Below, one piece after another: positions 18,411 through 27,058 of a stretch of 64,000 nucleotides of DNA. A program made the translations under genes and the position numbers. Every line of letters starts with the position of its first letter. Positions within the stretch are counted from its first letter, which is position 1. Source of the DNA: Staphylococcus massiliensis CCUG 55927 (GTDB taxonomy: Bacteria > Bacillota > Bacilli > Staphylococcales > Staphylococcaceae); NCBI RefSeq assembly GCF_000298075.1, contig NZ_JH815595.1, forward strand, positions 38,211-102,210. Direction: 5' to 3'. The notes beneath the pieces were generated by a model, which had not been told where the DNA came from, made no database searches, and was given only the letters and a program-made list of their open reading frames with translations.

Positions 18411-18692
18411 CAGCCGTTATGCGATTGTTTGAAAAATCTTTCGCGTAACAGCTTCCTTATGCGATTGTTTCAAATTTCTATCGCGTAACGGTGTCCTTAT
18501 GCGATTGTTTAAAATTTCTATCGCATAACGGCTTCCTTATGCGATTGTTTCAAATTTCTATCGCGTAACGGCGTCCTTATGCGATTGTTTCAAATTTCTA
18601 TCGCGTAACGGTGTCCTTATGCGATTGTTTGAAAAATCTTTCGCACAACAGCACCCTTATGCGATTGTTTAAAATTTCTATCGCATAACGCC
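18411..18692. repeat. Array R3b: seven type-A 40-bp repeats
   Basis: Seven units of TTATGCGATTGTTT...TCGCRTAAC, reverse complement of the type-A units in R1, R2 and R4, with linkers such as GGTGTCC and AGCTTCC. Together with R3a they fill most of the 1.1-kb gap between the MMPL gene and folE2. Confidence 0.9.
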
Positions 18693-18780
18693 CCCCTAAA
18701 ACAATCGCCTCAAAAATCGATCATCTGACACCTCTCCTTAATAACTCCATTCCGCTCTAATCCTAAAATATCCCAAATTA

Positions 18781-18822
18781 AAAAAGCCTTCTAAAGTGTT
18801 GCACCACTCTAGAAGGCTTTCC
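18781..18822 (-). terminator. Terminator of the folE2 operon
   Basis: On the minus strand AAGCCTTCTAGAG pairs with TTTAGAAGGCTT, followed by a T run. Confidence 0.85.
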
Positions 18823-18879
18823 TTATATAAAATTTAACGTCCGACCGACGCCAAAACGCACATACGGACCTGAAAAATC

Positions 18880-19758
18880 CTATTTACGATGTTTCAAACG
18901 CGCATAGGCATCATGTTGATGAATAGACTCTTCATTACGGCATTCAATATCAAAGTCATCTAACCATGTTAGCTCAACTAAGTCCGCAGCTACTAAGCGA
19001 ATTAAATCTTCAACAAATCTTGGATTCTCATAAGCAGTTTCAGTTACATGCTTTTCATCCGGACGCTTTAAGATCGGATACAACAGTGAACTTGCATTCG
19101 CTTCCATTGCATCTAAAATAATATCTTTATAGTCATCAATAATTTCTTCTTCTTTATTAATATACGCTTTAACCGTAATGACACCACGTTGATTATGCGC
19201 AGAGTACTCACTAATTTCTTTCGAACAAGGGCAAAGCGTCGTTACCATCGCTTTAATTGTAAGTTCTTTACGTGTCACAGTGTCATCTTCAATCGCCATG
19301 CCGTACGTTACATCAGCATGCCCAATCGCTTTCATGTTCGTAACAGGGCTAAGGCGGTTAAAGAACCATTTCGCGCTAACATCAAGTCCTGCGTCACGTT
19401 GTTCCATTTTGCTTTGTAGACTTTTCAATAATCGATATAAGGTATGAAACTCAAGTTCAATACCATTATCATAATGTTTTTCTACACTCTCTAGAATACG
19501 GCTCATGTTAATGCCTTTTTCATCCTGATTTAAACTCGTTGAAAAGCTAAAGTTTCCAGCAGTTTGAAACTGGTCAACTAGCACGGGATAGACAAGGTTC
19601 GTAATACCTACTTCCTCGATTTCAAAAAGAAAGTCTTTATGCGTGCTTTGAAGATCAGTCATTTCAGATTTAGTGGTAGGTTTAGTACCTTTAATAGGAT
19701 CTACAGAGCCAAAATGTTTCCATCTTCCTTCACGTGTAGATAAATCAAATTCAGTCAT
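18880..19758 (-). CDS. folE2: GTP cyclohydrolase FolE2
   Basis: A 292-residue type IB GTP cyclohydrolase that converts GTP to 7,8-dihydroneopterin triphosphate, the first step of folate (and queuosine precursor) synthesis. The metal-binding cysteine is in the conserved CPCSKE motif. FolE2 accepts metals other than zinc and in some bacteria replaces FolE under zinc limitation. I saw no Zur-like box upstream. It is the last gene of an operon with bshB2 and yojF, with GGAGG before its ATG. Confidence 0.93.
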   Translation of the reverse strand: MTEFDLSTREGRWKHFGSVDPIKGTKPTTKSEMTDLQSTHKDFLFEIEEVGITNLVYPVLVDQFQTAGNFSFSTSLNQDEKGINMSRILESVEKHYDNGIELEFHTLYRLLKSLQSKMEQRDAGLDVSAKWFFNRLSPVTNMKAIGHADVTYGMAIEDDTVTRKELTIKAMVTTLCPCSKEISEYSAHNQRGVITVKAYINKEEEIIDDYKDIILDAMEANASSLLYPILKRPDEKHVTETAYENPRFVEDLIRLVAADLVELTWLDDFDIECRNEESIHQHDAYARLKHRK

Positions 19759-19776
19759 GCTTTATGCCTCCACCTA

Positions 19777-20436
19777 TCATTCAAAGTTATATGTCCAGTA
19801 TGTTTCATATTCAAAGAAACCGCGTGTACCTTCAGTAGACGCTTCATCAAGCTGTTTTAATACTGGTTCAGATTGTGATCTATGTGCTTCGAATGCACGA
19901 ATTTTACGTTCTTTATAGTCTCTAATATCATTTACAACGTCAGGTTCACCAAGAACATCATAGGCATCGTGGCTAAATGCGACTAGTTGAACTTTCGGCC
20001 TTTGTGATGCTTCCATACGGCCAATCGTACGTACAACCGCTTCAGCCGTAGCTTCATGGTCAGGGTGAACAGCATGTCCTGGATAGAAAGAAATAACGAG
20101 TGATGGATTTACATCATCAATCAATTGTTGAACCATTGCATCTATTTCCTCTTTAGGTTCAAATTCTACAGTTTTATCACGTAATCCCATTTTACGTAAG
20201 TCCGTGATACCAATAACATCCATTGCATCTTCAAGTTCTTTTTCGCGAATTTTAGCTAACGATTCGCGTGTAGCAAAAGGTGGGTTACCTAAGTTACGGC
20301 CCATTTGACCGAGCGTTAAACATGCATACGTTACAGGCACACCACTGTCTACATATTTAGCTAAAGTTGCAGCAGATGAGAATGTTTCATCATCTGGATG
20401 TGGGAAAATTACGAGTACGTGTCGTTCTAAAGACAT
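19777..20436 (-). CDS. bshB2: Bacillithiol biosynthesis deacetylase BshB2
   Basis: A 219-residue LmbE-like zinc deacetylase. The metal motif HPDDE is at residues 13-17. BshB2 removes acetyl from GlcNAc-malate in bacillithiol synthesis and can also hydrolyse bacillithiol conjugates. GGAGG precedes the ATG. It lies between yojF and folE2 with short gaps of 12 and 18 bases; the same yojF-bshB2 pairing occurs in Bacillus. Confidence 0.9.
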   Translation of the reverse strand: MSLERHVLVIFPHPDDETFSSAATLAKYVDSGVPVTYACLTLGQMGRNLGNPPFATRESLAKIREKELEDAMDVIGITDLRKMGLRDKTVEFEPKEEIDAMVQQLIDDVNPSLVISFYPGHAVHPDHEATAEAVVRTIGRMEASQRPKVQLVAFSHDAYDVLGEPDVVNDIRDYKERKIRAFEAHRSQSEPVLKQLDEASTEGTRGFFEYETYWTYNFE

Positions 20437-20448
20437 GTCATCTTCCTC

Positions 20449-20808
20449 CTATATTTGAAAAGGCTTTTCGCTGATTTGAAGTGAAGCAGCAAGTTTACCT
20501 TCATAATTTAAGCCTGAAATTAAAAATTCATCATCTTCGTTAACCTCAAAGTGAGTAAGACCTTGAACATAAACCCATCCATTGTTGTTTAATTTTAAAC
20601 CAACACGGTACGGATCATTAAGTCCGCCTTTTAATTCAGCATGCGTAAACGTTACTTCAATATTACGTAAGAACGTTCCCGCATTAAAGACACGATCATC
20701 GAAATGACTCGCATAAGAGCCATTCGTTGTTTCAACGTGTAGGTAAACAGGTTTATTTTCATAGGATTCTAATAAAGATTGCACTTTATCTTTGTTAATC
20801 GGTTCCAA
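20449..20808 (-). CDS. YojF family protein (DUF1806)
   Basis: A 119-residue small cytoplasmic protein matching the YojF family, recognisable by VYLHVETTNGSYASH and its position directly before bshB2. Its biochemical role is unknown; genomic pairing suggests help in bacillithiol metabolism. The TTG at 20808 is chosen because AAGGAG lies 8 bases before it and the product then starts like its relatives. The in-frame ATG at 20826 lies upstream of that ribosome site. Confidence 0.8.
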   Translation of the reverse strand: MEPINKDKVQSLLESYENKPVYLHVETTNGSYASHFDDRVFNAGTFLRNIEVTFTHAELKGGLNDPYRVGLKLNNNGWVYVQGLTHFEVNEDDEFLISGLNYEGKLAASLQISEKPFQI

Positions 20809-20847
20809 CGCTTTCACTCCTTGCATTGTATATCTTACTATTCTACT

Positions 20848-20878
20848 AAAAAAAGAGAGGGAAATGTACCTCTCTGCT
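20848..20878 (-). terminator. Terminator-like hairpin in the leader of the yojF-bshB2-folE2 operon
   Basis: On the minus strand AGAGAGG pairs with CCCTCTCT and is followed by seven T. It lies about 40 bases before the yojF start, with no minus-strand gene upstream to terminate. It may be an attenuator or end a short transcript. Confidence 0.55.
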
Positions 20879-21120
20879 CAATTTTTAAAAAGCAACGTAT
20901 CTCATTTATTTGCATTCTTATACATTAGCACGATTAAATCATAACATACTATATATTGGTTGAGATATCCCCCATTATAATGAAAATGAGCGACCTCTTC
21001 ATTGACTGTAAAAAGCTACATGATATATTAAAGATGAAATTGTCACTGCACTTTGATAAGTACGACTATAACCGACTGAACATGCATCGTTTTTGAAATC
21101 GGCGAATGGAGGTATCTTTT

Positions 21121-21855
21121 TTGAAAATAACAAACCTTGGCACAAGAAGTTATGCTTCATTTTATGTCGCTTGTGAAATATATAAAACCATCTTACACTG
21201 CCCAACTTGTAAATTAGGACTTGCCACGGGTGGTACAATGGTAGATATCTACAAGTTTTTAGTAGACCTTTTAAAGAGAAATCAATTAGACGTCTCTCAA
21301 CTCGAAACATTCAATCTAGATGAATATGTTGGTTTAGACGGCACGCATGAAGCAAGTTATCGTTACTACATGAACGATATTTTATTCAAACAATATGATG
21401 GCTTTACAGAATCGCTACTTCATATTCCTAACGGCGTTGCGCCTGATCTTGAACAGGAAGCTCATCGCTATGAACAACTTATAAATGAGAAAGGACCAGT
21501 CGATGTCCAAATTTTAGGCATCGGTGAGAACGGTCATATCGGCTTTAACGAACCTGGAACAGACATGCATAGCGTGACGCACATCGTAGATCTCACTGAA
21601 AGTACAATCGAAGCAAATAGCCGCTTCTTTGAAACACGTGATGACGTTCCTAAACAGGCGATATCCATGGGCCTTTCTTCTATTTTAAAAGCCAAACGTA
21701 TAATTCTAGTTGCTTTTGGTGAAAAGAAACAAAAAGCTATCGAAGCACTCATTAAAGGGGACGTTACGAAAGACGTACCTGCAACCATTCTTCATGCACA
21801 CCCGAACGTAGAAGTTTATGTCGATGACGGAGCCATGCCAGATAAAGAAAAATAA
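21121..21855 (+). CDS. nagB: Glucosamine-6-phosphate deaminase
   Basis: A 244-residue isomerase/deaminase that converts glucosamine-6-phosphate to fructose-6-phosphate and ammonia, feeding amino sugars into glycolysis. The catalytic Asp67 is in FNLDEYVGL, and the GENGHIGFNEPG loop is at 135-146. The first in-frame ATG (21106) is part of the ribosome site ATGGAGGT, so the TTG at 21121 is the likely start and gives the family N-terminus. hxlAB, which follows nagB in S. aureus, is absent. Confidence 0.92.
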   Translation: MKITNLGTRSYASFYVACEIYKTILHCPTCKLGLATGGTMVDIYKFLVDLLKRNQLDVSQLETFNLDEYVGLDGTHEASYRYYMNDILFKQYDGFTESLLHIPNGVAPDLEQEAHRYEQLINEKGPVDVQILGIGENGHIGFNEPGTDMHSVTHIVDLTESTIEANSRFFETRDDVPKQAISMGLSSILKAKRIILVAFGEKKQKAIEALIKGDVTKDVPATILHAHPNVEVYVDDGAMPDKEK

Positions 21856-21867
21856 GGAGCAATAACC

Positions 21868-22044
21868 GTGATATTCTTTTTCGATTTACTAACTTACTAT
21901 AACCCGTTTACCGTGTGCGATAGACGACATTTAAAGAAACTAGGTAAATCTTTGAAACAACAATCTAAAGTGGGGTACACTTTTATTTCAAAAAATGCGA
22001 ATTTAAGACAACGAAAGTTTATTACAAGACGTATCAAAAAGTGA
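21868..22044 (+). CDS. Possible small basic protein, 58 residues
   Basis: A GTG-initiated frame with a well-placed AAGGAG site (21853-21858), 12 bases after nagB and just before a terminator. The product is strongly basic in its C-terminal half and ends in RRIKK. I recognise no family. It is longer than chance would often give behind a good ribosome site, but there is no conservation evidence. It could be a decayed remnant of the gene that follows nagB in relatives. Confidence 0.35.
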   Translation: MIFFFDLLTYYNPFTVCDRRHLKKLGKSLKQQSKVGYTFISKNANLRQRKFITRRIKK

Positions 22045-22055
22045 TATATTGAAAC

Positions 22056-22092
22056 TAAAAAATACGTAGCGCATGTGCTACGTATTTTTTTA
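22056..22092. terminator. Bidirectional terminator after nagB and the small ORF
   Basis: AAAAATACGTAGC pairs with GCTACGTATTTTT, with A and T runs on the two sides. It can serve nagB and the convergent 521-codon gene. Confidence 0.85.
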
Positions 22093-22161
22093 ATTTTATG
22101 AATACGCCATAAGTAAAGCTTTAAAACGTTTAGTGCTTGGATAATAACTACTTCCATCCAT

Positions 22162-23727
22162 CTACTCAAACCCTATAAAGGCATATCGGCGTCTACCATC
22201 TTTCATCTTACCTTCCGCATCCATAAATGAGTAATTTAATAGTTTGTAACGCTTTCGGTCTAAAATACGCTTACCCATAAACGTTTTCATCGGCTTAACG
22301 CCAACTTTAAAATTAAACTTATATTTCGTTTTACCGTCTTCATTAATCTCCTTAATATAGGGTTGTTTACGTTTCTTGTTCACTTTATATACAGCAACAA
22401 TAATCCCATTATGCGGGTGAACGGCGAGTATATAGTCGATCTTTTTAGCACGTGATTCACTGGTTTCAATTTGACATAGTACATGATTTTGTATACGGCT
22501 CGACAAAGGGTTCTTTAAGTGGTGCAATTTTATTTCTTCGCCTGGTTCGACTTTGACCACGAGAACATTATAAATAATATCTCGTGCTTCTAAAGTTTCG
22601 TGTTTCATCGTTAGTTGAAGGTCAGCACCGATACCGTAGAAATGATTGTAGCTCGAAGGTACCACATTGCCGTGATGATTCGCGTTGATGCTAAAGAACT
22701 TCGTACTCACGTGTGATCTAAGTTCACTAGGCGATATCATTTGATGATGGTTCATAAATGCCTGTTGAATCTTGCTTGCTTCACGTTCTGTTAAATCATT
22801 CATAATGATACTTTTCGACAGTTTTAAATGACCTTTCTCTCGAATATCGATTAACTTATTTTGAAGCTTAACACCATAGGCACCAAGCATTTCGCGATGA
22901 CCATCAAAATCGCTATAATAAAGAGATTGATTCGAATATCCAATATGTAATAAATCATGACGGTCTAAATCATATAGCGCATAAACATAGTACCTACTTA
23001 ACTCAAGCTTGTCATAATCGATAAGTAGGTCGGTTTTATCATCAATTTCATATTTATGAATCGTTGGTAATACAAGATGTTTCTCTAGATCTCTATGATA
23101 ATCGTCTACAAAACGACGTTCATAAAGCGACCGGAATTCATCTACAAACCTGAATCCTGTTTTAGATATACGCATCACGTTTTGGCCTTTGATGTGATCG
23201 ACGAGACCGTATTGTAATAAGATGCGCAGTATTTTAGTGATTTGACCATCGAGTATCAAACTATCTTCAAGAATGCGATTTCTGTAGACCTCTTGCTTAA
23301 ATTTCATTTCAAAGAATTGAGCTGTGTTGATAAGTTTCGTATCACTGATTCGTATCGCAACCTTATCAGGCGACATTTCGTAAAGTACTCTCAGTAAGAA
23401 ATAATGCTCATAGTTAAAATTATCTTTATTATGATTATCTAGAAATACACGGATTTCTTGCATTAAATATTCAACGCTATCAAAGGACGTATAGAAAAAG
23501 GACTTAATTGGTTTATAAAAGATTTTATTGCGATGATCACTAATACGAAAGGTGATAAAACGTGCTTTTTCGCGTTCCATAATCGTGATGTAGAACGACT
23601 GTCTTTTCTTCGAACGGTCCACAGTTATTAAAGTCTCGTCATTCTTAAGATGCTGCTTCATCTCATCTTCTAAAATGTTCAAGAAACGATCTGATTTCGT
23701 ATTAATTTCCTGCTTTTCATAATACAT
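22162..23727 (-). CDS. 521-residue protein with a LEM-3-like GIY-YIG nuclease domain
   Basis: Residues about 246-330 look like a GIY-YIG fold of the LEM-3/COG3680 kind: a first motif VYALYD, a second motif LLHIGYSN, an Arg-bearing segment, then DLTEREASKIQQAF, the LTExEA helix typical of that group. The C-terminal part (about 385-490: VLVVKVE, RAKKIDYILAV, GIIVAVYKV, FMGKR) matches what usually follows this domain. Residues 1-245 are novel, with a possible winged helix at 155-200. The Tyr of YIG is His. It replaces hxlAB-proP of S. aureus. Function is unknown; a nucleic-acid cleavage or defence role is inference. Confidence 0.7.
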   Translation of the reverse strand: MYYEKQEINTKSDRFLNILEDEMKQHLKNDETLITVDRSKKRQSFYITIMEREKARFITFRISDHRNKIFYKPIKSFFYTSFDSVEYLMQEIRVFLDNHNKDNFNYEHYFLLRVLYEMSPDKVAIRISDTKLINTAQFFEMKFKQEVYRNRILEDSLILDGQITKILRILLQYGLVDHIKGQNVMRISKTGFRFVDEFRSLYERRFVDDYHRDLEKHLVLPTIHKYEIDDKTDLLIDYDKLELSRYYVYALYDLDRHDLLHIGYSNQSLYYSDFDGHREMLGAYGVKLQNKLIDIREKGHLKLSKSIIMNDLTEREASKIQQAFMNHHQMISPSELRSHVSTKFFSINANHHGNVVPSSYNHFYGIGADLQLTMKHETLEARDIIYNVLVVKVEPGEEIKLHHLKNPLSSRIQNHVLCQIETSESRAKKIDYILAVHPHNGIIVAVYKVNKKRKQPYIKEINEDGKTKYKFNFKVGVKPMKTFMGKRILDRKRYKLLNYSFMDAEGKMKDGRRRYAFIGFE

Positions 23728-23964
23728 ACCATCACCCTCAACATGCTTTGATATACTATAATGTTATCATATATGCGACATAATTTTGTGATATCAAATA
23801 ATCGCTAAAATTCAAAAGGGTTCCGTCTAATGAACGTCTAAATTAATGCAATCACACGTTCTTGCACGCAATTACCACTTTACACGCTTTATCCATTTTA
23901 TTCGCATACTATTTGGGTCTATAATAGACACATTAGTAGAAATTTACGCGTATGGAGGATTAAA

Positions 23965-25314
23965 TTGGGATTACTTACCACTTACTTAAACCACGTCCAA
24001 TCACAACCGAATAAATGCGCGCTCTTAATAGACGACAAACGTATTAGCTATCGTCAGCTTCATGACGACGTTCTTAAAGTGTTTGAATCACTTCCTCTCT
24101 TTGAAAAGGGAAGTCGTATAGGCATCGCCATACATCAACCGGAACGCTTTACCGTATGGTATCTCGCGGTGCTTTTCAAGGGTGGGGTTCCATGTGTTTG
24201 TGACGCAATGTGGAAGGCTTCTCGGTTAGAAGACGTTCAAGAAGCATACGGTTTTGCCTATTTAGTGAATCAACACGAAGATATAGTCGCTTGCAAGAAT
24301 GCTTATACAAAGCATCAACCTGACACCTTACATATCAGCTTTACGTCAGGCACGACAGGCACACCTAAGGCATATGTGCGTTCTCTGGCGTCATGGATTG
24401 CTTCATTTAAGGAAAATGACAAACTTTTTGATGACGCACCAGACGTCCTTATCGCGCCAGGACCTCATGCTCACTCGTTAACTTTATATGCGATTGTGTA
24501 CGCGCTATATAAAGGACTCACTTTTATAGGCCAAACGCAATTTAATGCATCGTTACTCTCAGAAACCGTTCAACTAGTAGACGGGAAGAAGGCCGCTTTC
24601 TTAGTGCCAACCATGATTCTATCGATTGTTGCGCAACGTCCAATGCCCGATATTGAAACGCTATTATCATCAGGCGCTAAATTACCACCTTCGTTGTTCG
24701 AAGGCATTCAACATGAGCGACCTCATACACGCGTGATTGAATTCTTTGGTACCTCTGAAGCAAGTTTCATCAGTTACAATGCGAACCAAGCGGCACCAAG
24801 CCATTCCGTGGGGCAATTATTTTCAAATGTTGAGGCACATTTAGACAACCCTGATTCAGATGGTGTGGGACGCCTCCTAGTGAAAGGCCCTATGACGTTT
24901 AGTGGCTATCTGAACCAAACTGACGACGATGAGTGGATTGAAACGGGCGATTACGCGTCCATCGACGACCATCAATACCTCTATTTACACGGTCGTTTAA
25001 GTGACAGAATGAATATTGGTGGTAAGAATGTTTACCCTGAAGAAATCGAACGTTATGTATTGCAACATGATCACATTCAAGAGGTAGTGTGTTTCAGCAT
25101 TCCGCACCGTTCGCTAGGTGAAATCATTATTTTACTCTTTACTTCCAATTCAAAAGTCACGCCTCTAGAAATACGTGAGTATTGTAAGAAAGGCTTAGAG
25201 CGTTATAAAAGGCCTTTTAAAGTAAAGGAAGTTCAAAACTTAACGCATACGCATAGTGGTAAGATCGCGCGTCACATGCTACGTGCGCAGTATTTGGAAG
25301 GAGCGTTAGAATGA
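23965..25314 (+). CDS. vraA: AMP-dependent acyl-CoA synthetase
   Basis: A 449-residue adenylating enzyme that activates a carboxylic or fatty acid to its CoA thioester with ATP. The P-loop TSGTTGTPK is at residues 127-135, the hinge motif GRLSDRMNIGGKNVYPEE is near 345, and the catalytic Lys of HSGKIARH is near the end. A TTG start at 23965 follows GGAGG. It overlaps vraB by four bases, the arrangement of the vraABC cluster of S. aureus. The true acyl substrate is unknown. Confidence 0.85.
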   Translation: MGLLTTYLNHVQSQPNKCALLIDDKRISYRQLHDDVLKVFESLPLFEKGSRIGIAIHQPERFTVWYLAVLFKGGVPCVCDAMWKASRLEDVQEAYGFAYLVNQHEDIVACKNAYTKHQPDTLHISFTSGTTGTPKAYVRSLASWIASFKENDKLFDDAPDVLIAPGPHAHSLTLYAIVYALYKGLTFIGQTQFNASLLSETVQLVDGKKAAFLVPTMILSIVAQRPMPDIETLLSSGAKLPPSLFEGIQHERPHTRVIEFFGTSEASFISYNANQAAPSHSVGQLFSNVEAHLDNPDSDGVGRLLVKGPMTFSGYLNQTDDDEWIETGDYASIDDHQYLYLHGRLSDRMNIGGKNVYPEEIERYVLQHDHIQEVVCFSIPHRSLGEIIILLFTSNSKVTPLEIREYCKKGLERYKRPFKVKEVQNLTHTHSGKIARHMLRAQYLEGALE

Positions 25315-26456
25315 ATCAACCGATAATTGTCTATGCAAAACGTACGCCGATAGGTAAGTATGGTGGCATGTTAAGCCATATTGAACCGGAATATCTTGTT
25401 AAAGCACTGATTGAAGATTTACGTGATACGCATCCAACTGTGGTTGATGAAGTTAATGACGTCATCCTCGGTAACGTGGTTGGAAATGGTGGTAACATTG
25501 CGCGGAAGGCCTTACTTGAAGCAGGGTTAAGTGAGACGATTCCTGGCATGACAATCGATCGTCAGTGCGGTTCTGGGCTAGAAACGATTCATACCGCATG
25601 TCGTATGATTCAAGCGGGTGCAGGTGATATGTATATTGCGGGTGGTGTCGAAAGTACGAGTCGTGCACCGTGGAAGATTAAACGACCTCAATCTGTTTAT
25701 GAAACAGCGATGCCTGAAATATTTGAACGTGCGGCCTTTGCGCCAGACGGCATGGATCCATCGATGATTGAAGCGGCTGAAAATGTCGCAAAGCAGTATG
25801 GTATCTGTCGTGAAGACCAAGACCAATTTGCTTATGATAGTCATCAGAAGACATTGAAAGCGGTCGAGGCAGGGTTCTTTGAGCGTGAAATCGTACCACT
25901 ACGTATCAAAGGTACAATTGTTACACACGATGAAAGTGTGAAGCCGCGATTAACGATGCGTATACTGTCACGGTTCAAACCTTTACTTGCAGGCGGCACT
26001 GTTACGGTAGGTAATAGTTGCATGAAGAATGATGGTGCTGGGATTGTTCTTGTAATGCGTGCAGACAAGGCACGTGACTTAGGTATTAAAGAGGGATTAC
26101 AATTTATAAATGCAAGTGTGAAAGGCGTAGACCCAACGCTACTAGGTATTGGTCCCATTCCAGCAGTAAAAGACCTCCTTAAGAAGGAAGGGCTTGAGAT
26201 AGAAGATATTGACGCTGTTGAATTTAACGAAGCCTTTAGTTCACAAGTGCTCGCATCTACACGTGCGCTCAATATACCTATGGAAAGGCTTAATCAATAC
26301 GGGGGTGCGCTCGCGACGGGGCATCCGTATGGTGCGAGTGGTGCGTTACTTGTATGTCGTTTATTTCACATGGCACATTGTCGCTTTGGGCTCGCGACTT
26401 TAGGAATTGGAGGCGGTATTGGTCATGCGACATTATTTAGAAGATGGAAAAGTTGA
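25311..26456 (+). CDS. vraB: Thiolase-family acyl-CoA acetyltransferase, missing second catalytic Cys
   Basis: A 381-residue thiolase. The acyl-carrying Cys86 is in DRQCGSG and the catalytic His in GHPYGASGA. In active thiolases the C-terminal motif is CxGGG. Here it reads TLGIGGGIG, with Gly365 in place of the deprotonating cysteine. The codon is GGA, with good reading on either side. Translation is coupled to vraA (ATGA overlap) and to vraC. Condensing activity is therefore doubtful, unless another residue serves. Confidence 0.85.
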   Translation: MNQPIIVYAKRTPIGKYGGMLSHIEPEYLVKALIEDLRDTHPTVVDEVNDVILGNVVGNGGNIARKALLEAGLSETIPGMTIDRQCGSGLETIHTACRMIQAGAGDMYIAGGVESTSRAPWKIKRPQSVYETAMPEIFERAAFAPDGMDPSMIEAAENVAKQYGICREDQDQFAYDSHQKTLKAVEAGFFEREIVPLRIKGTIVTHDESVKPRLTMRILSRFKPLLAGGTVTVGNSCMKNDGAGIVLVMRADKARDLGIKEGLQFINASVKGVDPTLLGIGPIPAVKDLLKKEGLEIEDIDAVEFNEAFSSQVLASTRALNIPMERLNQYGGALATGHPYGASGALLVCRLFHMAHCRFGLATLGIGGGIGHATLFRRWKS

Positions 26457-26811
26457 AGTGATTGAAGGGGCCTTTTCAAAAGAGGAAGTTGAAGCATACA
26501 CGTCCATCTTTGGATTAGATGATCGAGACGGGGTACCACCGTTGTATCTCGCAAGCGTCTGGCCGAAGTTTAAAATGTTTCAACCATTTCATCGAGCTGA
26601 AATCCTACTTCTAAAGACGTCAGTCTCGGTCCATGATATATTAGAGGTGCACACATCGTATCGATTCCAATTAACGCACATTAGGACGAAGGTATTGAGA
26701 GGTAGCATCTACTACACATTTAAGCTTTCAGTATTTAAGCAATCAACGCTCATCGTTGAAGTCACTCAAACGTTCGTTCAATCGGAGGTGTCTCATGAAA
26801 TTTTCAGCTGA
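26425..26811 (+). CDS. vraC: VraC-like protein, hot-dog fold N-half
   Basis: About 128 residues; it matches the third gene of the vraABC cluster by position and by the IEGAF and DEVPPLY-like N-terminal pattern. It looks like the substrate-binding half of a MaoC-type (R)-hydratase, with the catalytic half encoded by the next gene. The start is uncertain: ATG 26425, or TTG 26419 or 26407, all inside the end of vraB, with GGAGG at 26408-26412. It ends within the next gene, so all four genes are coupled. Confidence 0.7.
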   Translation: MRHYLEDGKVEVIEGAFSKEEVEAYTSIFGLDDRDGVPPLYLASVWPKFKMFQPFHRAEILLLKTSVSVHDILEVHTSYRFQLTHIRTKVLRGSIYYTFKLSVFKQSTLIVEVTQTFVQSEVSHEIFS

Positions 26812-27043
26812 GGATGTTCAAAGATATCTGAAATGTGTTCATGATGCGAATCCGATTCATCACTCAATTGTACCGGGGCAGTTAATCGTTCAATATATTA
26901 TTAAGGATTGTCATGATTATTACGAGGTTAAGTACTTACGTCCAGTTGGTGTGAATGAAGACATTCGTGTGGTAAGTCATGATAGTGGGTATGTTTGTCA
27001 GAATGCATTTGGGGAAGATGTGATTCGTATCGTCATTAAATAA
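26795..27043 (+). CDS. MaoC-like (R)-hydratase small protein
   Basis: An 82-residue hot-dog-fold fragment with the MaoC hydratase signature: the HDANPIHH motif (catalytic Asp and His) followed by VPGQLIVQYI. With VraC it likely forms a split double-hot-dog enoyl-CoA hydratase. The ATG at 26795 has GGAGG 8 bases upstream and lies inside vraC; an earlier in-frame start has none. It is the last intact gene of the vra cluster before the broken signal peptidase gene. Confidence 0.75.
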   Translation: MKFSAEDVQRYLKCVHDANPIHHSIVPGQLIVQYIIKDCHDYYEVKYLRPVGVNEDIRVVSHDSGYVCQNAFGEDVIRIVIK

Positions 27044-27058
27044 AGGGGGGAATCTTGA

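Noticed and set aside
20999..21310. 103-codon minus-strand frame overlapping nagB
   Set aside because: It is antisense to nagB and its promoter, with no ribosome site or family resemblance.
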